Assembly: GCA_029207755.1 (NCBI GenBank)
Contig: JARCOQ010000005.1
Span: 45,781,621 to 45,845,620, forward strand
Direction: 5' to 3'
DNA length: 64,000 nt
Origin: Chamaea fasciata
Taxonomy: Eukaryota; Chordata; Aves; Passeriformes; Sylviidae
Of this stretch, positions 24,306 through 36,834 are shown piece after piece. The position numbers and the translations under genes are program-made. The notes beneath the pieces are model-generated. The model was not told where the DNA came from. It saw nothing but the letters and a program-made list of their open reading frames with translations, and did not search any database. Positions within the stretch are counted from its first letter, which is position 1, and every line of letters starts with the position of its first letter.

Positions 24306-24900
24306 TTAGAATGCAAGAAAGAAGTAGTTACCATCTCTTTGGCTGGAGATATTTTGGGCCACTTGCTCTGTAACTCTTCCTGAACTGCAGGCTAAGATGT
24401 CCTCCACTAAACTAAAGATCTTTGTGATGTGAAGCACCTGAGGAGGGGTCACCTGGTTAGCAGTGCTGTAATTGTGTGCGTGGAGGAGTGAGCAGGAGCA
24501 TTTCCTTCTAGCAGCTTTGCTGACCTGGGCCAGCCGTGCCAGAGAACCTAAACTGCTGGTTCTGTCTCCTCTTTGTTGTACAAATAACTTGTACAACATT
24601 AATTTTCCTTTTCTTTCTCTGGTAGGGTTAGTTTTCAGATGGATCAATCACCTGATCCAGCTGACTGCATGGCTGCTCACATCCTGGTGCCTGCACTGGA
24701 GTGGCACCTCTAGTAAGGCACGAGGCTGGAGAGGGCAGGTCAGCCCTTTGGGTCGGGTCCATCCTGAGCCCTCAGCAGGAGCTAAAGTGGTGTTTGTGGA
24801 CAGGCCGCTCTGTTAGACTCCTGCCTCTCTTGCTCCTGCACTTTCCGGAGCAAAAGCCACCTGCCTTGGTGATTTTGAATGTCAAATAATGTGTGAATAA
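24306..24900. other. G+C-richer patch, unrecognised
   Basis: This block has visibly more G and C than its flanks and supports overlapping frames of 113-114 codons on both strands (24306-24647 minus, 24472-24816 plus). Open frames on both strands at the same place point to composition (fewer stop codons) rather than coding. A 9-bp inverted repeat lies at 24575-24597. It may be an old transposon or long terminal repeat I cannot name. Confidence 0.4.
24575..24597. repeat. Short perfect inverted repeat (9 + 5 + 9)
   Basis: GTTGTACAA, a 5-base spacer ATAAC, then TTGTACAAC. Each arm itself contains the palindrome TTGTACAA. It resembles a dimeric binding-site layout but no factor can be assigned. 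Confidence 0.7.
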
Positions 24901-27900
24901 GATGCTTCTTTTCTCTGCACTTGCATCTTGAAAGGGATCTGATCCAGTGTTTCTTGCTCCACACTAACAGTGTCATTTCTTGCAAAAAAAGCTTTTAGAA
25001 CAGTCTGTAGGTCAATCTGTTAGACAAAGATATTATTCCCTTAAACCTGAATGAGAATGTAGAACCCCTTGAATTCTAGTTTCAATTCTCAATGCTCTAA
25101 ATTTGCCGTGCTGTGATTAAATTGCAGGTCCGCTACTAAAATTGATAGGTTACTTTTTCCAGAGGTGTCTTTTACCTCTGCAGGGTATTTTTTTTGCTAG
25201 TCTGTCAGAGTATTTCCTTTAGCTTCTTCTGCTTTTGTTCAGTCTACTGTTATTGATTGCATGGGTTCCAGCCCTCTGCTTTTAAGAGGTAGGAGAAGTT
25301 TGCTCTTTCATTTCTTGCTAGTAAATCCTCAAGCACTTTTTAAAAATCATCTTTATCTTCAATAACAGTTGCCGTCTTCCTCTGGGCCTGTGGCATCAGA
25401 AAATGGTGGCAGTGTACTCTTTGCAGATGGCATTGACTTGACTGGAGAAATTAATTTTTGTAGTGTTATTCTCAGCTTTCAACACTAATTTTTTCAATTT
25501 TGCTACAGCAACTATAGAGGCATCAACATGATCTCTACAAATAACTAGAGTAGCTATCTTATGTTCATTACTGTTTAAAATCTCCTTAAAAATCTGAATT
25601 CCTGTTGTTGTGACAGGGCCTTTGCATCTAAGAATGGAGAACTAAGGCACCCAAGACCTTCACTTGGCCTTCAGCTGGAAACCATAGATATGAAAAATGA
25701 TCTCATTGTTGGAAACTGAACCAGCCTTCATTTTGCTGTTTAACATTTGGTTTCCGTCACTGAGGAAGTATGGTAAATTGAAAGAGAGTGAGTGTGATGG
25801 GGGCACTGTAAGATTCTCTGTCAAATTAAGCTACGAGCTTGGCATGTCTTGGCAGGGTGGTTGCATTGACACAGATGGCATCTGTACTGTCCCATACCAG
25901 GAATGCTGATTTGAGCAGACTGCTCTTCTTTCTATGATGAGAACAACAAATTCACACCTAACATTCAGTAAAGTGCAACAGACACTAAGAAAAATGCATA
26001 ATACTGAGTATTATTTCCCTATAAATTACACCTTGGGAAATTTTTATTAGAAAACAAACTATTTGCTCGTAGGTTGAGGTTCATGGTTTCGGAAAATTGC
26101 TTTCTGGAAGAAGGAACCACCAAGTGGTTCAGACCAAAAAATTTTGCCTGAGTAAATGTGTACTGATATTGTAGAAAATAACAATCATCCTGGCAAGTAA
26201 CTTGTGATCACTGCGATATGCATTCAGCACATTGGTTCAAACTTATTGCACAATTCTGACATTTTTTATTCCTTTTCACCACCTTCCATGTCCATGAAAT
26301 GAACTTTAAAGTTAATATTTCTCCTTACACATTCTTTATATTTAGAAATTCTTCACAATTCTAGATATAATAAAAACCAATATGCAGATGCATTCTTTGC
26401 ACCACGATAAACATCTGGATTGTCAATTTGCTTTAGGATTTGATTGAAAACAATGGACAAGGAATATCTACTACTTATTCTTTGTGTGTATGTATTAATA
26501 TATATATTCACATTGGTTTATTGTGCAACCTCTAGACTTACCCACACACACTAAAGCTCCACATCTGTTCTGTAATGCATAGTTTGATTTTTCAGTAAGT
26601 ATGTATTTCATATAGAGGTTAAGGCTTTAATACATTGGAAAAATAAAAAAAAAAAATCAGTTCTGTTTCTTCTAGATTGTTCAGTGTTCTGGCACACTGT
26701 GCACACATCTCAAGAACAGAAACTGTCTGCAGGGCCTAATAGCTACATAGAGGAGAAATTGTGTTCATATACTGTTGCAGTAGTTCTCAAAAAACCGGAG
26801 TATAGACCCTTCTTTCTCTAGATTTTCACGGGATACATTTTGTAACCTCTTACCTAGCGTTTAGTGTTTTGTAGGCTCCCTTGTCAGCAAGTTGCCAGAA
26901 GTCGTTATTGTGTTTTTCTTTCTGTAACCCACTTCTTCCTGTCTGTGTGCCTGAGAGCAGAGATTTTTTTATTTTAAGAACAATTTACTCGAACTGAAAT
27001 GAGATTAGCTGGGCTGGCAGAGAAAACCATTCTGAGGGATTGTCTGCCTGAACATGCCCTCTCCTTTTGATGAGAGCAATTCCCCATCTTAGAGTTTTTG
27101 TAATCCCCTTGGGCAGTCTGTAGAGAGTAGTAACTTCTTTTGCATTTGACTAGTCAGTTTTGGCCACCTGATGACTCATAGCTGTCATCTCAAAATGACA
27201 CTTTTTTAGCATATTCCAGTTGGGATAATAGCGATGGAAGAGTTGAAGCAGGCAAAAGAAAAGTACCATTCTATTTGTGTGCAGGCCATTCAAATAAATT
27301 AAAAAAAAATACAAGTGAAATCTCAGTACCCTCTCTCTCAATTGATTAACACAAGAAAAAAGTGGGGTTTTTCCTAGATAAACTATTTAAGTAGAAAAAC
27401 TCCACGGAAAAAAAATACTTTCTGAGTATGTTTTTCTGCAGTAGAGGTGGTATTACAATGTACCTCTGAATATTCAGACTGATCTTTTTTTGTTTTCCAT
27501 ATCCATTTCCTGATAGTATCCCCTGAACTTTTCTAGAGGCAGGGAAAGGGGGTCAAGAGTTTGAGAAGTGCCCCACTTTGCAGCCTTTCCCTGTGCTGAT
27601 TATGTAGCTCAGTATCCCTCCACTTCACTTATTTTCCAGTTTAGGGGTTTTAGTCTATGAGGTCTGAGGTGTTTCCTTCATCCCAATCCATGCATCCATC
27701 TTTGCAAGGGTGATAGAGAAAAGGGAAGCAGCTGGGACAGGGATGAGCCTTCTGCTGCAGTCTGTGCAATGGGTTAGAGATGATTTCTCTCTTTTATACA
27801 CAAGGTCTCCATGTGACAAGGGCCAGCAACGTGAACCTCAGCAGTGGAGGGGTGCTGCCGTTATCCTCCCCCAGCTTGCCCAGCCAGGCTTAGCAAATCT

Positions 27901-27946
27901 GAAGACTTCAGGCTAGTGAGGCAGGAGATACTGCTGCAAGGTTTCT

Positions 27947-28171
27947 ATGGAGACAGAAGTGGAAGATGAGAGACAACTAACAAGAGGCCAACTAAGACAG
28001 CTCCTGGATAGTGATTTGAAAATAAGGACTTTTAAAAATAACCCTTTACCTTATTTCCCCCATCCAATCTTTGTTGCTGAGGAAAGAAATCAGAAAGGCA
28101 GTGGGTTGCCAGCAGCAGTGAATGAGAGCTCTCACTCACCACTTTCATCTGTTGGCTGTCATGCGAGACCT
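27947..28171 (+). other. Weak candidate: open frame running into a splice donor
   Basis: An ATG at 27947 opens a frame (begins METEVEDERQLTRGQLRQLL) that stays open to AGACCT|GTAAGT at 28171/28172 and stops soon after the donor, at 28210. That is the layout of a first coding exon. Against it, there is no recognised family, the frame is only 75 codons to the donor, no promoter-like CpG island precedes it, and the initiation context (TTTCTATGG) is mediocre. I infer chance as the default. Confidence 0.12.
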
Positions 28172-28302
28172 GTAAGTAGCAGTTTACTAAATCTGGCTGC
28201 AGGCTTATAAAGTGTGTAGTAATTGTAATTTTGGACTAGAAGAAAATGTGAAATGCATTTTAAAGGTGTTTTTCCACTCCTGTTTTCATCCTTTTGAATG
28301 CA

Positions 28303-28356
28303 GGCACAAAGGCTCTTTCTAAGCTCTCAAGGATGGCACAAAGGCTCTTTCGAAGC
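28303..28356. repeat. Diverged 32-bp partial tandem duplication
   Basis: GGCACAAAGGCTCTTTCTAAGC at 28303 recurs at 28335 with one substitution (TCTTTCGAAGC). The period is 32 bp and the second copy is incomplete (about 22 bp match). Older than the 53-bp duplication near 7.7 kb. Confidence 0.85.
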
Positions 28357-30295
28357 CATGAACTTGCATTAGATATTAACTGTGGCAAAATAGATTTATA
28401 TTTTACTGCATTCAAAAAAATTTTGGTGTGTTCTGCGTATATAGAAAACATGATCTAAGTTTTTATTCCCTTTATTTGTCTTGTTTCTTTTTATCCTTCA
28501 TACTGCTGTCCCTACACTGACAACTTCTAATGTAGACATTAGAATGTTTCAGGAAAAATTGTATGAAGTTTTTTCCAAGAAAGATCTTAGAAGAAGGTCA
28601 TCGTGTCTCAGTGAAAAAGGGAATTCTTTGCCAAGTCTCTGTTTTACTTTTTTTTTTTTTTTCCCTCCTCAAAGGGTTTAGGAGATAGAAATTATGATTG
28701 TATCAATTTCTTACATGCAATTTAAAACTTATACAACAGGCCATGATTGGAATTAAGGATGAATTTAGTGCTTTCAGTCTCATGCTGGATTGATTTTTGC
28801 TGCTCTTATGTTAATGTGATGCTTGGATGCTCGTATTAACCTTTAGAATCCAGAAACTAGATGAGATTTTGACTCAGCTCCTTAATTAATTTTTAAAAAT
28901 CTATTGAGAAATTAAAAATAAAGAAAAGATAGTACACTCAAGAGAGGTGGAATCTACACAACTTAATATAATATGTCAGTTCCCGTCCATGCTGTCGCTA
29001 AACCAGGATGAGGAAACCAGCTGGTTGGTATCCTTTTGCATTTGCGTGTCTCTTTTCATTCTGAGGTGTCCTGTTCTCTCCCTCTGACTGATGCCTTAGG
29101 AATCCAGGGAAACCTGAGGTATTGTGGTCTCTGCCTTCTCTGTCCTGTCACATGTGCACAGGAATGTTCCTATTTTTCATATTGTACCCAGAGTCTGATT
29201 TGCTCCCTAATTCCACTTGTGCATCTGATGGGCATGTCTGTGAACATGTGGCTGTCTGATGCTGCTGAGAAAACTCTCCAGAGAAACAAAGTGGCAAAAG
29301 ATCAGAAATCAACTGTTTGTGGGAACTGGGAGCACTGTTGTTTTATTTAGGTAAAATTCAATTTGAATAAACTCCTACACTTCATACCTCAGATGAGAGG
29401 CACCTCTGAAATTTTAGAGAAAAAAATCTCTTTATGTGGACAAGTGGGAGAAGAGAACAAAGTGTCTGGTTAATTTGAATGAGAAAAGCTTTTTTTGCTG
29501 GAAAAGGGCATATGCACAAGGAGGGTATTTGAACTCTGTGCATTTAACAAAAATTTTTTCTAAAGCGTCGTACAAAAATTCAATAACCTTTAGAAAAAGT
29601 TACTAAAACTGAAGCACCATTATAGTGTAAACCAAATAAATTTGATTTACCTCTAAATGCAAATTGCAGAAGGTTATGTAGGTTTCCATTACACAGACAT
29701 TTTTTCTCAGTCTTGTTTTGAAAGCAGAGAGAGGAAAAGGAGTAAGGTGTTGAGGAAGGAGTAGCTAAGTCTTATTTTAATTAATAGTGATTTAGGGATG
29801 AGCAATTTCCAGCATCTTAGTATTTCTTACAGAAAAGAATAAAATGGTTACTATCTACCAGGAGTTTTATTTTTCCCTTTGATGTACTCTGCATTCCTCC
29901 TGTTGATCATAATATACTTAACAATTGTGCTTGCAGACTTGAAAGTGTAACAGATGCTGATTTGTCCTCCCAGAGGCATGCTAGATTTGACATGCAATAC
30001 ACAATTTGACTTCTTAAAATACTGTATTTGTCACCGTTGAAAAGCTTCTAAGACTATAAACATCATTATTTCATAAAAAGCAACAACAAAACCAACCACA
30101 AAACGCATCAATTACTATGGCTTGCTGTACCTATACATATATTTGTACATATACACAGGTATAAGTTTAGAATATTCATAAAAATATTGAATGTTGCAAT
30201 GATGTAGGTAGGTACCATAATATGCAAAGGCAATTTTCAGTAGATTTTTACTGCTGTAAAATAATCCCTCTGGTCCTAGAACTGGTCTTCCACAG

Positions 30296-30417
30296 CACTG
30301 TGCTGGTTAGTGCTGTTTTGAGTATATCTTAGAGACACCAGAAAAAAAGTAGGGTTGTACTGCTGTCAGTACGGAAAGCAGGTCACTTTCCAGGGACAGT
30401 CAATGAAATTTAGTCAG
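30296..30417 (+). other. Candidate non-coding exon, 122 bp
   Basis: The segment is bounded by TCTTCCACAG|C (acceptor) and TTTAGTCAG|GTAAGTG (ideal donor, CAG|GTAAGT). All three frames carry stops (TAG, TAG and TGA within the first 40 bases), so it cannot be an internal coding exon. It could be an exon of a long non-coding RNA, an untranslated exon or a pseudo-exon; decoy pairs like this are common in introns. Confidence 0.15.
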
Positions 30418-32199
30418 GTAAGTGTGGAAGGTCCTCTTGGAAGGTGATCTAGGCACTTAAATACTTCCTTATTTTTGTAGTACATTATAGACTTTCCTGG
30501 ATATTGTCTTTTAAATCTTGCACCACGCGAAAGCAGTAAAAGTGCTGCCAGAAGGTTTGGTAGACATACCTATCCATTTGTGGAAAATAATTGAGACTGC
30601 ATGTAAGTAGTGAGGGTAGCACCCATCACCACAGCCTGGGAACATAATTAATTAAAATATTATTTTTAATGTTCTTTTTCTTAACTAGCCCTGCTGGCAC
30701 AATTCAAGCTTAAACTTGATATATTTAATGATGTTTAATAATATTTAGATTAGTCCAGCTGGTATGAGTCACAATAAAGGAAAAAAGATAACAGTTTTGA
30801 TAGCATTTACTTAGATACTCATGGTCCTAACACATGTCTGTAGAATGGAAGAGATTTAACTCATGGTACTACTGCAGGGCACGTTCAGGTTGTGGGGAGC
30901 AAATTTTAACTTTTTCTCTCAATGTTTTTTTTGGAAGAGATATTTAGGAAGCAATTTGGCCACCTTGGTTCTGCTTCTGTGTAGGGTTTTTTAAATCCAT
31001 CATTATGTGTTTTTCTTTTGTTGCTTTACCAATTCCATTGTTCTGGAATGTTGCACTCATGATAGTGCCCTTGGAGGGAGAGAATCAGAGAGGGAGGAGG
31101 GGGCTTTGAAGCAACTTGAGCTAATCTGATTCATCCCTCAAATTATCTGTGCTCCACAGGACTGCCTGCCTGGTGAGTATATGATAGCCATCCATCAGTG
31201 TTTGCAACTCTGTAGAGTGTGTTTCAGGCAGAGGTCATATTTGTACAGCTTTTGTTAAAAGAGAGGGAGATCAGCCTGTTGGAAAACCTATTTAATTTTT
31301 GTTTTTGCCCTCAATGTGGAATTCTCTCATTAAATTTTTTTTTCCCCCAGCTTTAGTCTTTAAACATTCTCAGAAATGTAAGGTGCATTGAAAGAGAGGA
31401 CCATTTCTTAGTTTAACAAATGGCACTAACCGATGGTGTTTTCTACTGTTCAATTTTATTTTTTCCCTTCTTCATCTCTTTATAACTGTCATATCTTCCA
31501 TGTCACACTAAGTGATTTAGTGAATCTGGTGAAACATAGACAAATGTGTTCCCTTGGCCATTGGTTCTTTTATCAACAGTTCTAAGTGAAAGTAATTGTG
31601 TCTTATTTTTAAACTTTATCATTCTCTATCAATTTCCTTTCCCTCCATTTTATTCTTTTTGGTTGGGCTCAGCACAAATGTACTGTGTCTCAAAGGAGTT
31701 TTTATACCCCTTCTGAGCAGGTTCCTAAGTCTTTTTCTTTTTTGGGATTGTATATCAAGTGGCAGTTTTGGCCAGGTTGAGTATTTGTTAAGGTAAAGGA
31801 ATCAGCTCGCAGGTCAGAAGGCTTTCCTGCACGGTGATTTTAATGCTCACAAATATTATGGTTAATTTAGAGAGAAGCATAACTTTAATTTAAATAGAGT
31901 CAGCTCAGGAAAGACTTGTGGACCAAAATAACGTAGCAGGGTTGACTGCTAGAGCAGTCACAAGCCTCCTGGCAGGGGGGTGCTTGGAGGAGAGAGTTTC
32001 TTAGGAAAGGAAGTTACTGCTGTGTTCACAGGATGAACAGGTTGAAACAAGAATTTGAGGGGAAAGAAGATACATCTCTCTGTCCTATGTTACAATTAGT
32101 TCAGATTTGGATCTCCTTACCCCAGGGCATTGTGAGGAGACGGTGACCAGAGAAGAGACAGAAAATGTTTCTTCTGCTGCCCAGGAAGAACAAGTTTTA
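30418..32199. other. Gene-free stretch
   Basis: No gene is seen. Frames are at most 66 codons. The segment 31060-31180 is G/A-rich and ends in CCTG|GTGAGT but has no open frame leading into it. Confidence 0.6.
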
Positions 32200-32330
32200 A
32201 AACCCTTCCTGGCAGTGTGAAGCTCAGTTGTGGAACTCAGTGCCAGAAGAAATTAAAGAGGACAAAAGTGTAAGTTAAAAATGGAATTAGTGAGGTTCTT
32301 GTCGGGTAGACATCACAGTGGCTATAAGTT
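32200..32330 (+). mobile_element. Ancient CR1/L3-type LINE fragment
   Basis: TTGTGGAACTCAGTGCCAGAAGAAAT, then GACAAAAGTGTAAGTT, then AATGGAATTAGTGAGGTTC and CTTGTCGGGTAGACATCACAG, TGGCTATAAG follow, in order, the ending wording of old CR1/L3 elements ('gtggaactcattgccacaagaaat ... ggattagacaagttc ... ggtccatcagtggctat'). The copy is diverged and truncated at both ends. It is an old insertion predating the avian radiation by appearance. The GTAAGT inside it is part of the element, not a splice site. Confidence 0.65.
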
Positions 32331-33495
32331 GTAACTGTCATGATGTACCCTGTTCATTCAAGTTAAGTTCAAATCTCTAGTTTAACCAGAAAATGGGAGG
32401 AATATGTCCTAGTTTTATAATCCTCCTTGGCTGCCTGCTCTGAGCCAAGGTCAAGCATGCACAGTACTGGCAAAATTATTCTTGGAGGTCAGGGAGCTTG
32501 GATTTTTTTTTTTTTCTCCAGAAATCAGTTGCATATTTCAGTGTATAGTTCTGTATTTTTTAAAGGTTGCACTGAAAATTAATTCTCAAATTATAGTATT
32601 CAGCCTTTTCTCTGATTTGCATCAGGAGGCAATGCACGGGTGCTCATTAGGAACCCGTAGTGATCAGGCAACTTGGGTCTTTTACCAGAGTTGTCTTGTG
32701 CAGCTCTAAGTCTCTTGTAGGAAATCAGTTACATCGTTATCATCGCACTCTGTGCTTACAGAATGAATTCAACTGGGGTCTTGCATCCCACTTCTAGAAA
32801 CTGCATCCTGTGGTTTCCTCTATTGCATTTGAGATGGTTTGTGTTCTTTAAAGTTATACCAGGGGCAACTTAATTTTGTGTCAGCCTAGCTAGATTTTTA
32901 CGTCACACTCGTAATTTTGTGTCAGACAAGACAGATTTAATAGATTCTGACCCTTACTCTCCCTGATAAAGATGATTTTTTTTCTTTTTAATTTTGTACT
33001 GGTACAGAAAGAGGGCTTTGGCTGAATGTAATCTATTTAAAGTTTGATTTTCTATTATAAGTTTTATAATTAGGGAAGAAAAAATACCAGAAATTACTTG
33101 TTATAATATTTTTTTTCTCTGTAGCCTCTTGATTGATGGCTATCTTGGATATTTTTTGAATCAGCCCATTAAAGCATATTTGAGGCTTAAATCTGAGGTT
33201 TATGGTAGTATGCTGATTACTTCTGAAAAATGTGGCTGAATGTAGTGAATTATGCTGTTGAGTTTTCAATCTTAAAACAAATATGCCCTACAAGGGCATC
33301 TCAGTCTATTCCTGATTGTTCTTTCATTATTCTATTCTCTGTTCCTGGAAGAAGTTAAGATAAGATTGGGAAGTTGTTGGAGATGGGCTTAGGTGAGTGG
33401 GAAAGACATTAGCAGTACTGAAGGCTGATAGATACTTTAGATTTTTAAAATTCCTTCTTGGACTTTGAAGTTTAGTAATTTAGTAAAAAAAAAAG

Positions 33496-33514
33496 ATGCT
33501 AATTTAATTAGCAT
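33496..33514. repeat. 19-bp perfect inverted repeat with ATGCTAAT arms
   Basis: ATGCTAATT, one central T, then AATTAGCAT. Each arm is a POU-octamer-like word (ATGCTAAT) joined to a homeodomain TAATT core. It lies directly after an A run (33485-33494). Confidence 0.75.
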
Positions 33515-33890
33515 TTTCATTTATGGATAATTCTGTTTCAAGTTGTCCCTTCCCTAGCCTAGTTTTAATATTGGTGTTATGTGTTCCAAGAAAAATAGAA
33601 AGCAAAGATTGCTTTTAGGTGGGGGTTTGGGAATTTACTTAAACATGAATCCCTGAGGAGGAGAATCACTTGACTTCTCTTTACCTCTACCTTAATTGTA
33701 TTGAAGAGTTTCAGGAGACAGTTATATGAAATATCCTCCATCATTTAGAAATTTATGGAAAATTATTTTAGAGTAAAAATAGTACGTTTAGTTGAGTTAC
33801 TGTTTCACAATTTTGAATTGTGCCAAAGATAGATATACATGTTGGGATGTACATTACTTCTTCTGGTAACTGACTAAATTATATTGAAAC

Positions 33891-33918
33891 ATATATATAT
33901 GTGTGTGTGTTTGTGTAT
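33891..33918. repeat. (AT)5(GT)5 compound microsatellite
   Basis: AT repeats switch cleanly to GT repeats at 33900/33901, followed by TTGTGTAT. Confidence 0.9.
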
Positions 33919-36816
33919 AAAATTAGTACTGCATGTACACACTATAACATTTTGGTGGAATTATAGCACTTAGATGTATGCATCTTAGAAGCCTTGACCC
34001 TGAGCTCCTGGAAAATATTTCCTGGTTATATTAAACAGTATAGCAATATAGACTGTTAAAGCCCAGGGAACCATGTTATTTTGGTCTTTATTGCAAATCT
34101 TGTTGGCGTGAAGTGCATATGATGGCATGTGCATCCTTTGTTTTCTGGAATTCCAAAATCCAAGGAACACTCTTACAAAATTTTGCTATTTTGATCCACA
34201 TTTTATATCTGTTTGCACAGCAAAATTTAAATCACTGGAGCGTACCGATTCATAAGTTGTAAGCTTAAATTTCATATTTGATTCTTGAAAATGCCTTCTT
34301 TTCCTGGAAAAAGATCTGAGATGATGCACATCGGTAAGAAATAGCCTCAAGTTCCCAAGCACCAAAGATCTTAGTATTTCATAGCTCTTCCTAGCTTGAT
34401 TTCAACCTAATTTGGCATATAAATTGTAGTTGACCTCAGGCAGAATAATTCAGATGTTTGAACCTCTTAGATGTGTAGCCAATAGTGAATTGTCTTGTTG
34501 CATGACATCTTGATGCGAGACATCTTGTCTTGATGTATTTTTAAATATCTGCAATCTGCGCTGAGAAGAAGAATGCAAATTCTAGGACTTGAAGATACCT
34601 GTGAGATTATGAAAATCCCTTTGGGACTGCAGAGAATCCTGGTGCCCATGAACATGATTTCTTTTTCCCAGGCATGATGTATTTAGAAATTTAGTATTTG
34701 CTTTAATTTCTGGTAACAGAAGTAAAAATAACAATAGAAGCAGCTCATCAATAATTTAATAGTAAATGTACAGTGTGAGATAATAACTTTTGTTGAACCT
34801 TTTAATGCCTATTCCATGAGGACTGAAGAAATTGTTTCCTGCAGTTTGTATTTCTGTTTTATTGGAATAGAAGAATTTTTTTTGTTTATGCATGAAAAAA
34901 AGTTCTATCAAATTAACGCTAGCAGAATTGGTTCTTTCAATAGCTTTCTTTCAGTTAAGTACACAGACAAATGATGTTTTTAATAGATTGCAGAGGAATT
35001 CCCATGCCTCTTAGGAATAAGAAACAGCAACTTCTCAGTTCATGATAAGTGGGGTTTAGGTTGGGGGCTTTGAGTACTTGGAAAATTTGACTAATAAAAG
35101 ATATGGTAATTATTTTAGTTAATTAAATGTTATATATACCTGTATAAATTTCCTATTTTCATTATACAGTAATTTTTGCTTGAGATATTTCATTCTCTGA
35201 CTGTTTTTACAGAAGTAGTGAGGGAATCCTAAGTTTCAGCAGGATGTTCTACCTTCAAAAATTGACCTTTGAGGAAGAATCGTGTCTAAACACTGAATTT
35301 GGAAATTCTTTTATTGTCTGAAAACATGGGTTTCATTCCAAGATGGGATTGTTTGGTCCTTCACTGTTATAAAGCCTATAAAATGGGCTCCAATGAGATT
35401 TTTTTGTGTGGAGGCTGTTTTTATAAGCACCTGTAATACAGGATTCTCCTGACTACAAAAGATGTGGCTCTTTTGATAATCGTAAGCACTTTGCCCAAAA
35501 CGTCTGTCTAGTCACGGGTCCATAACATACACTCACCCTCTTCTACCAGCCACCCTAAACAAAGTTCCTCATCAGTGGTTGGTGAAAAGACTTATGTGTG
35601 CACTGATTCATAAGATCCTCTCAGATTTTTGAAAACTTCCCACACGTTTTTAGAAACATCTCGAGGGTTGATTAAAGCATAAGTTCTCATGCATTAAGGA
35701 AAGGGGTGTGTGGTACCAAGTTTCGATGGCTTCGCATTGTGTGCTATTATCCAACACAAATCCAGTAGGTTCTAAACTTGCCTTGGGCTTCCTTAGTTTG
35801 TCTATAGGGTTATTGGTTCTAAAAGTTGTTGTGTTATGAAACTGAAAGCAACCAATTACTATAGGCCACCACAAGTCTGTGAGTTCATCTGGCATCCTTA
35901 TATAGGATCTGCTGCCACTATGCATCCTTGGATGAGACCAAGCATGCTGTCATCTCTCCATAGAGATCCCTTTTCTTCTGAAAATCTTGTTTTAAAAAAA
36001 TAGACAAATATTTTGGTCCAGGATAACAAGCTTAAGTTTTGAGTTTTAGCAGTAGACGTCACAGAAGAAATTGCCACGTGTGTTTCCTATGATGTTGGGA
36101 TCATATTTGCCCTCTTCACCTTCAGTAACAAGGTGTGCAGGAGCTGCTTCTCTGAAAAGTCCCGTCCCTGATCTCATTGGACTAGAATATATCTAAAATC
36201 CTGCCAATGATAACTGAGTATGGTATCTTTTGCAGCCAGTGAAGGTAAGGAGCTGTAGTAATGATCTTTTTCCCATCTGTGTCACTGAAATTAGCTGTGG
36301 TTTTCTCCCATGGGCCTCAGAATAATGTTGGCCTTTGGAAGCTTGAGGTGGAGGAAAGGGAAAGAAATAACTGAGTTCCATTCCATAAAGCAAAATATCC
36401 AGGAACAAAATCCAGATGGGAATTTGAGTATCTTTTTGAGCACTAGGTCATCATATTTAGGAGCAATGATTTAGTATATCAGCAACAAGGAGTAAGCAGT
36501 GGCCTTAGGTGGTGTAATTTCAATTGAGGATAACAGACTACTGTAACTTTCTGACTATATGCATTAAAACAGGTTGGGATACCAATACCTGATCCAGAAG
36601 AAATGTCTTAGAACTGCATCCTTAAATACCTTTAAACTGAGATAGGAATCTTCTCAAATCCAGGTTTGAAAGCTGCCAATGATTTACAGGGATGCTCAGG
36701 AAAATGAAGCTCCGCTGAAACTGGCCATTTTTGGACATTGAGCCAAATAACAGCTGCCTGAGCAGTGTTCCAGGAGAGTGTAAAAAGAGATGAAGATCTG
36801 CTACATCCTATTTGGG

Positions 36817-36834
36817 AAAAAAAAAAAAAAAAAA
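36817..36834. repeat. Poly-A run, 18 bases
   Basis: Eighteen A in a row followed by GCGTG. No retroelement body is recognised upstream; the preceding 150 bp are ordinary unique sequence. Confidence 0.9.

Larger units (their letters stand above)
24960..30295. other. Gene-free stretch with one open frame ending at a donor
   Basis: I see no nameable gene. Features inside are a partial 32-bp tandem duplication (28303-28356), a 15-base T run (28648-28662) and the frame 27947-28171 that reaches a good donor. A 104-codon frame at 29036-29350 is rich in C, S and L and unrecognised. Confidence 0.55.

Noticed and set aside
32262..32280. Splice donor GTGTAAGTT
   Set aside because: It lies inside the old CR1/L3 fragment and is part of the element.
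35650..36408. Endogenous retroviral or other pseudogene on the minus strand
   Set aside because: Some patches look protein-like, but they are isolated, with no long terminal repeats, primer-binding site or recognisable order of motifs.
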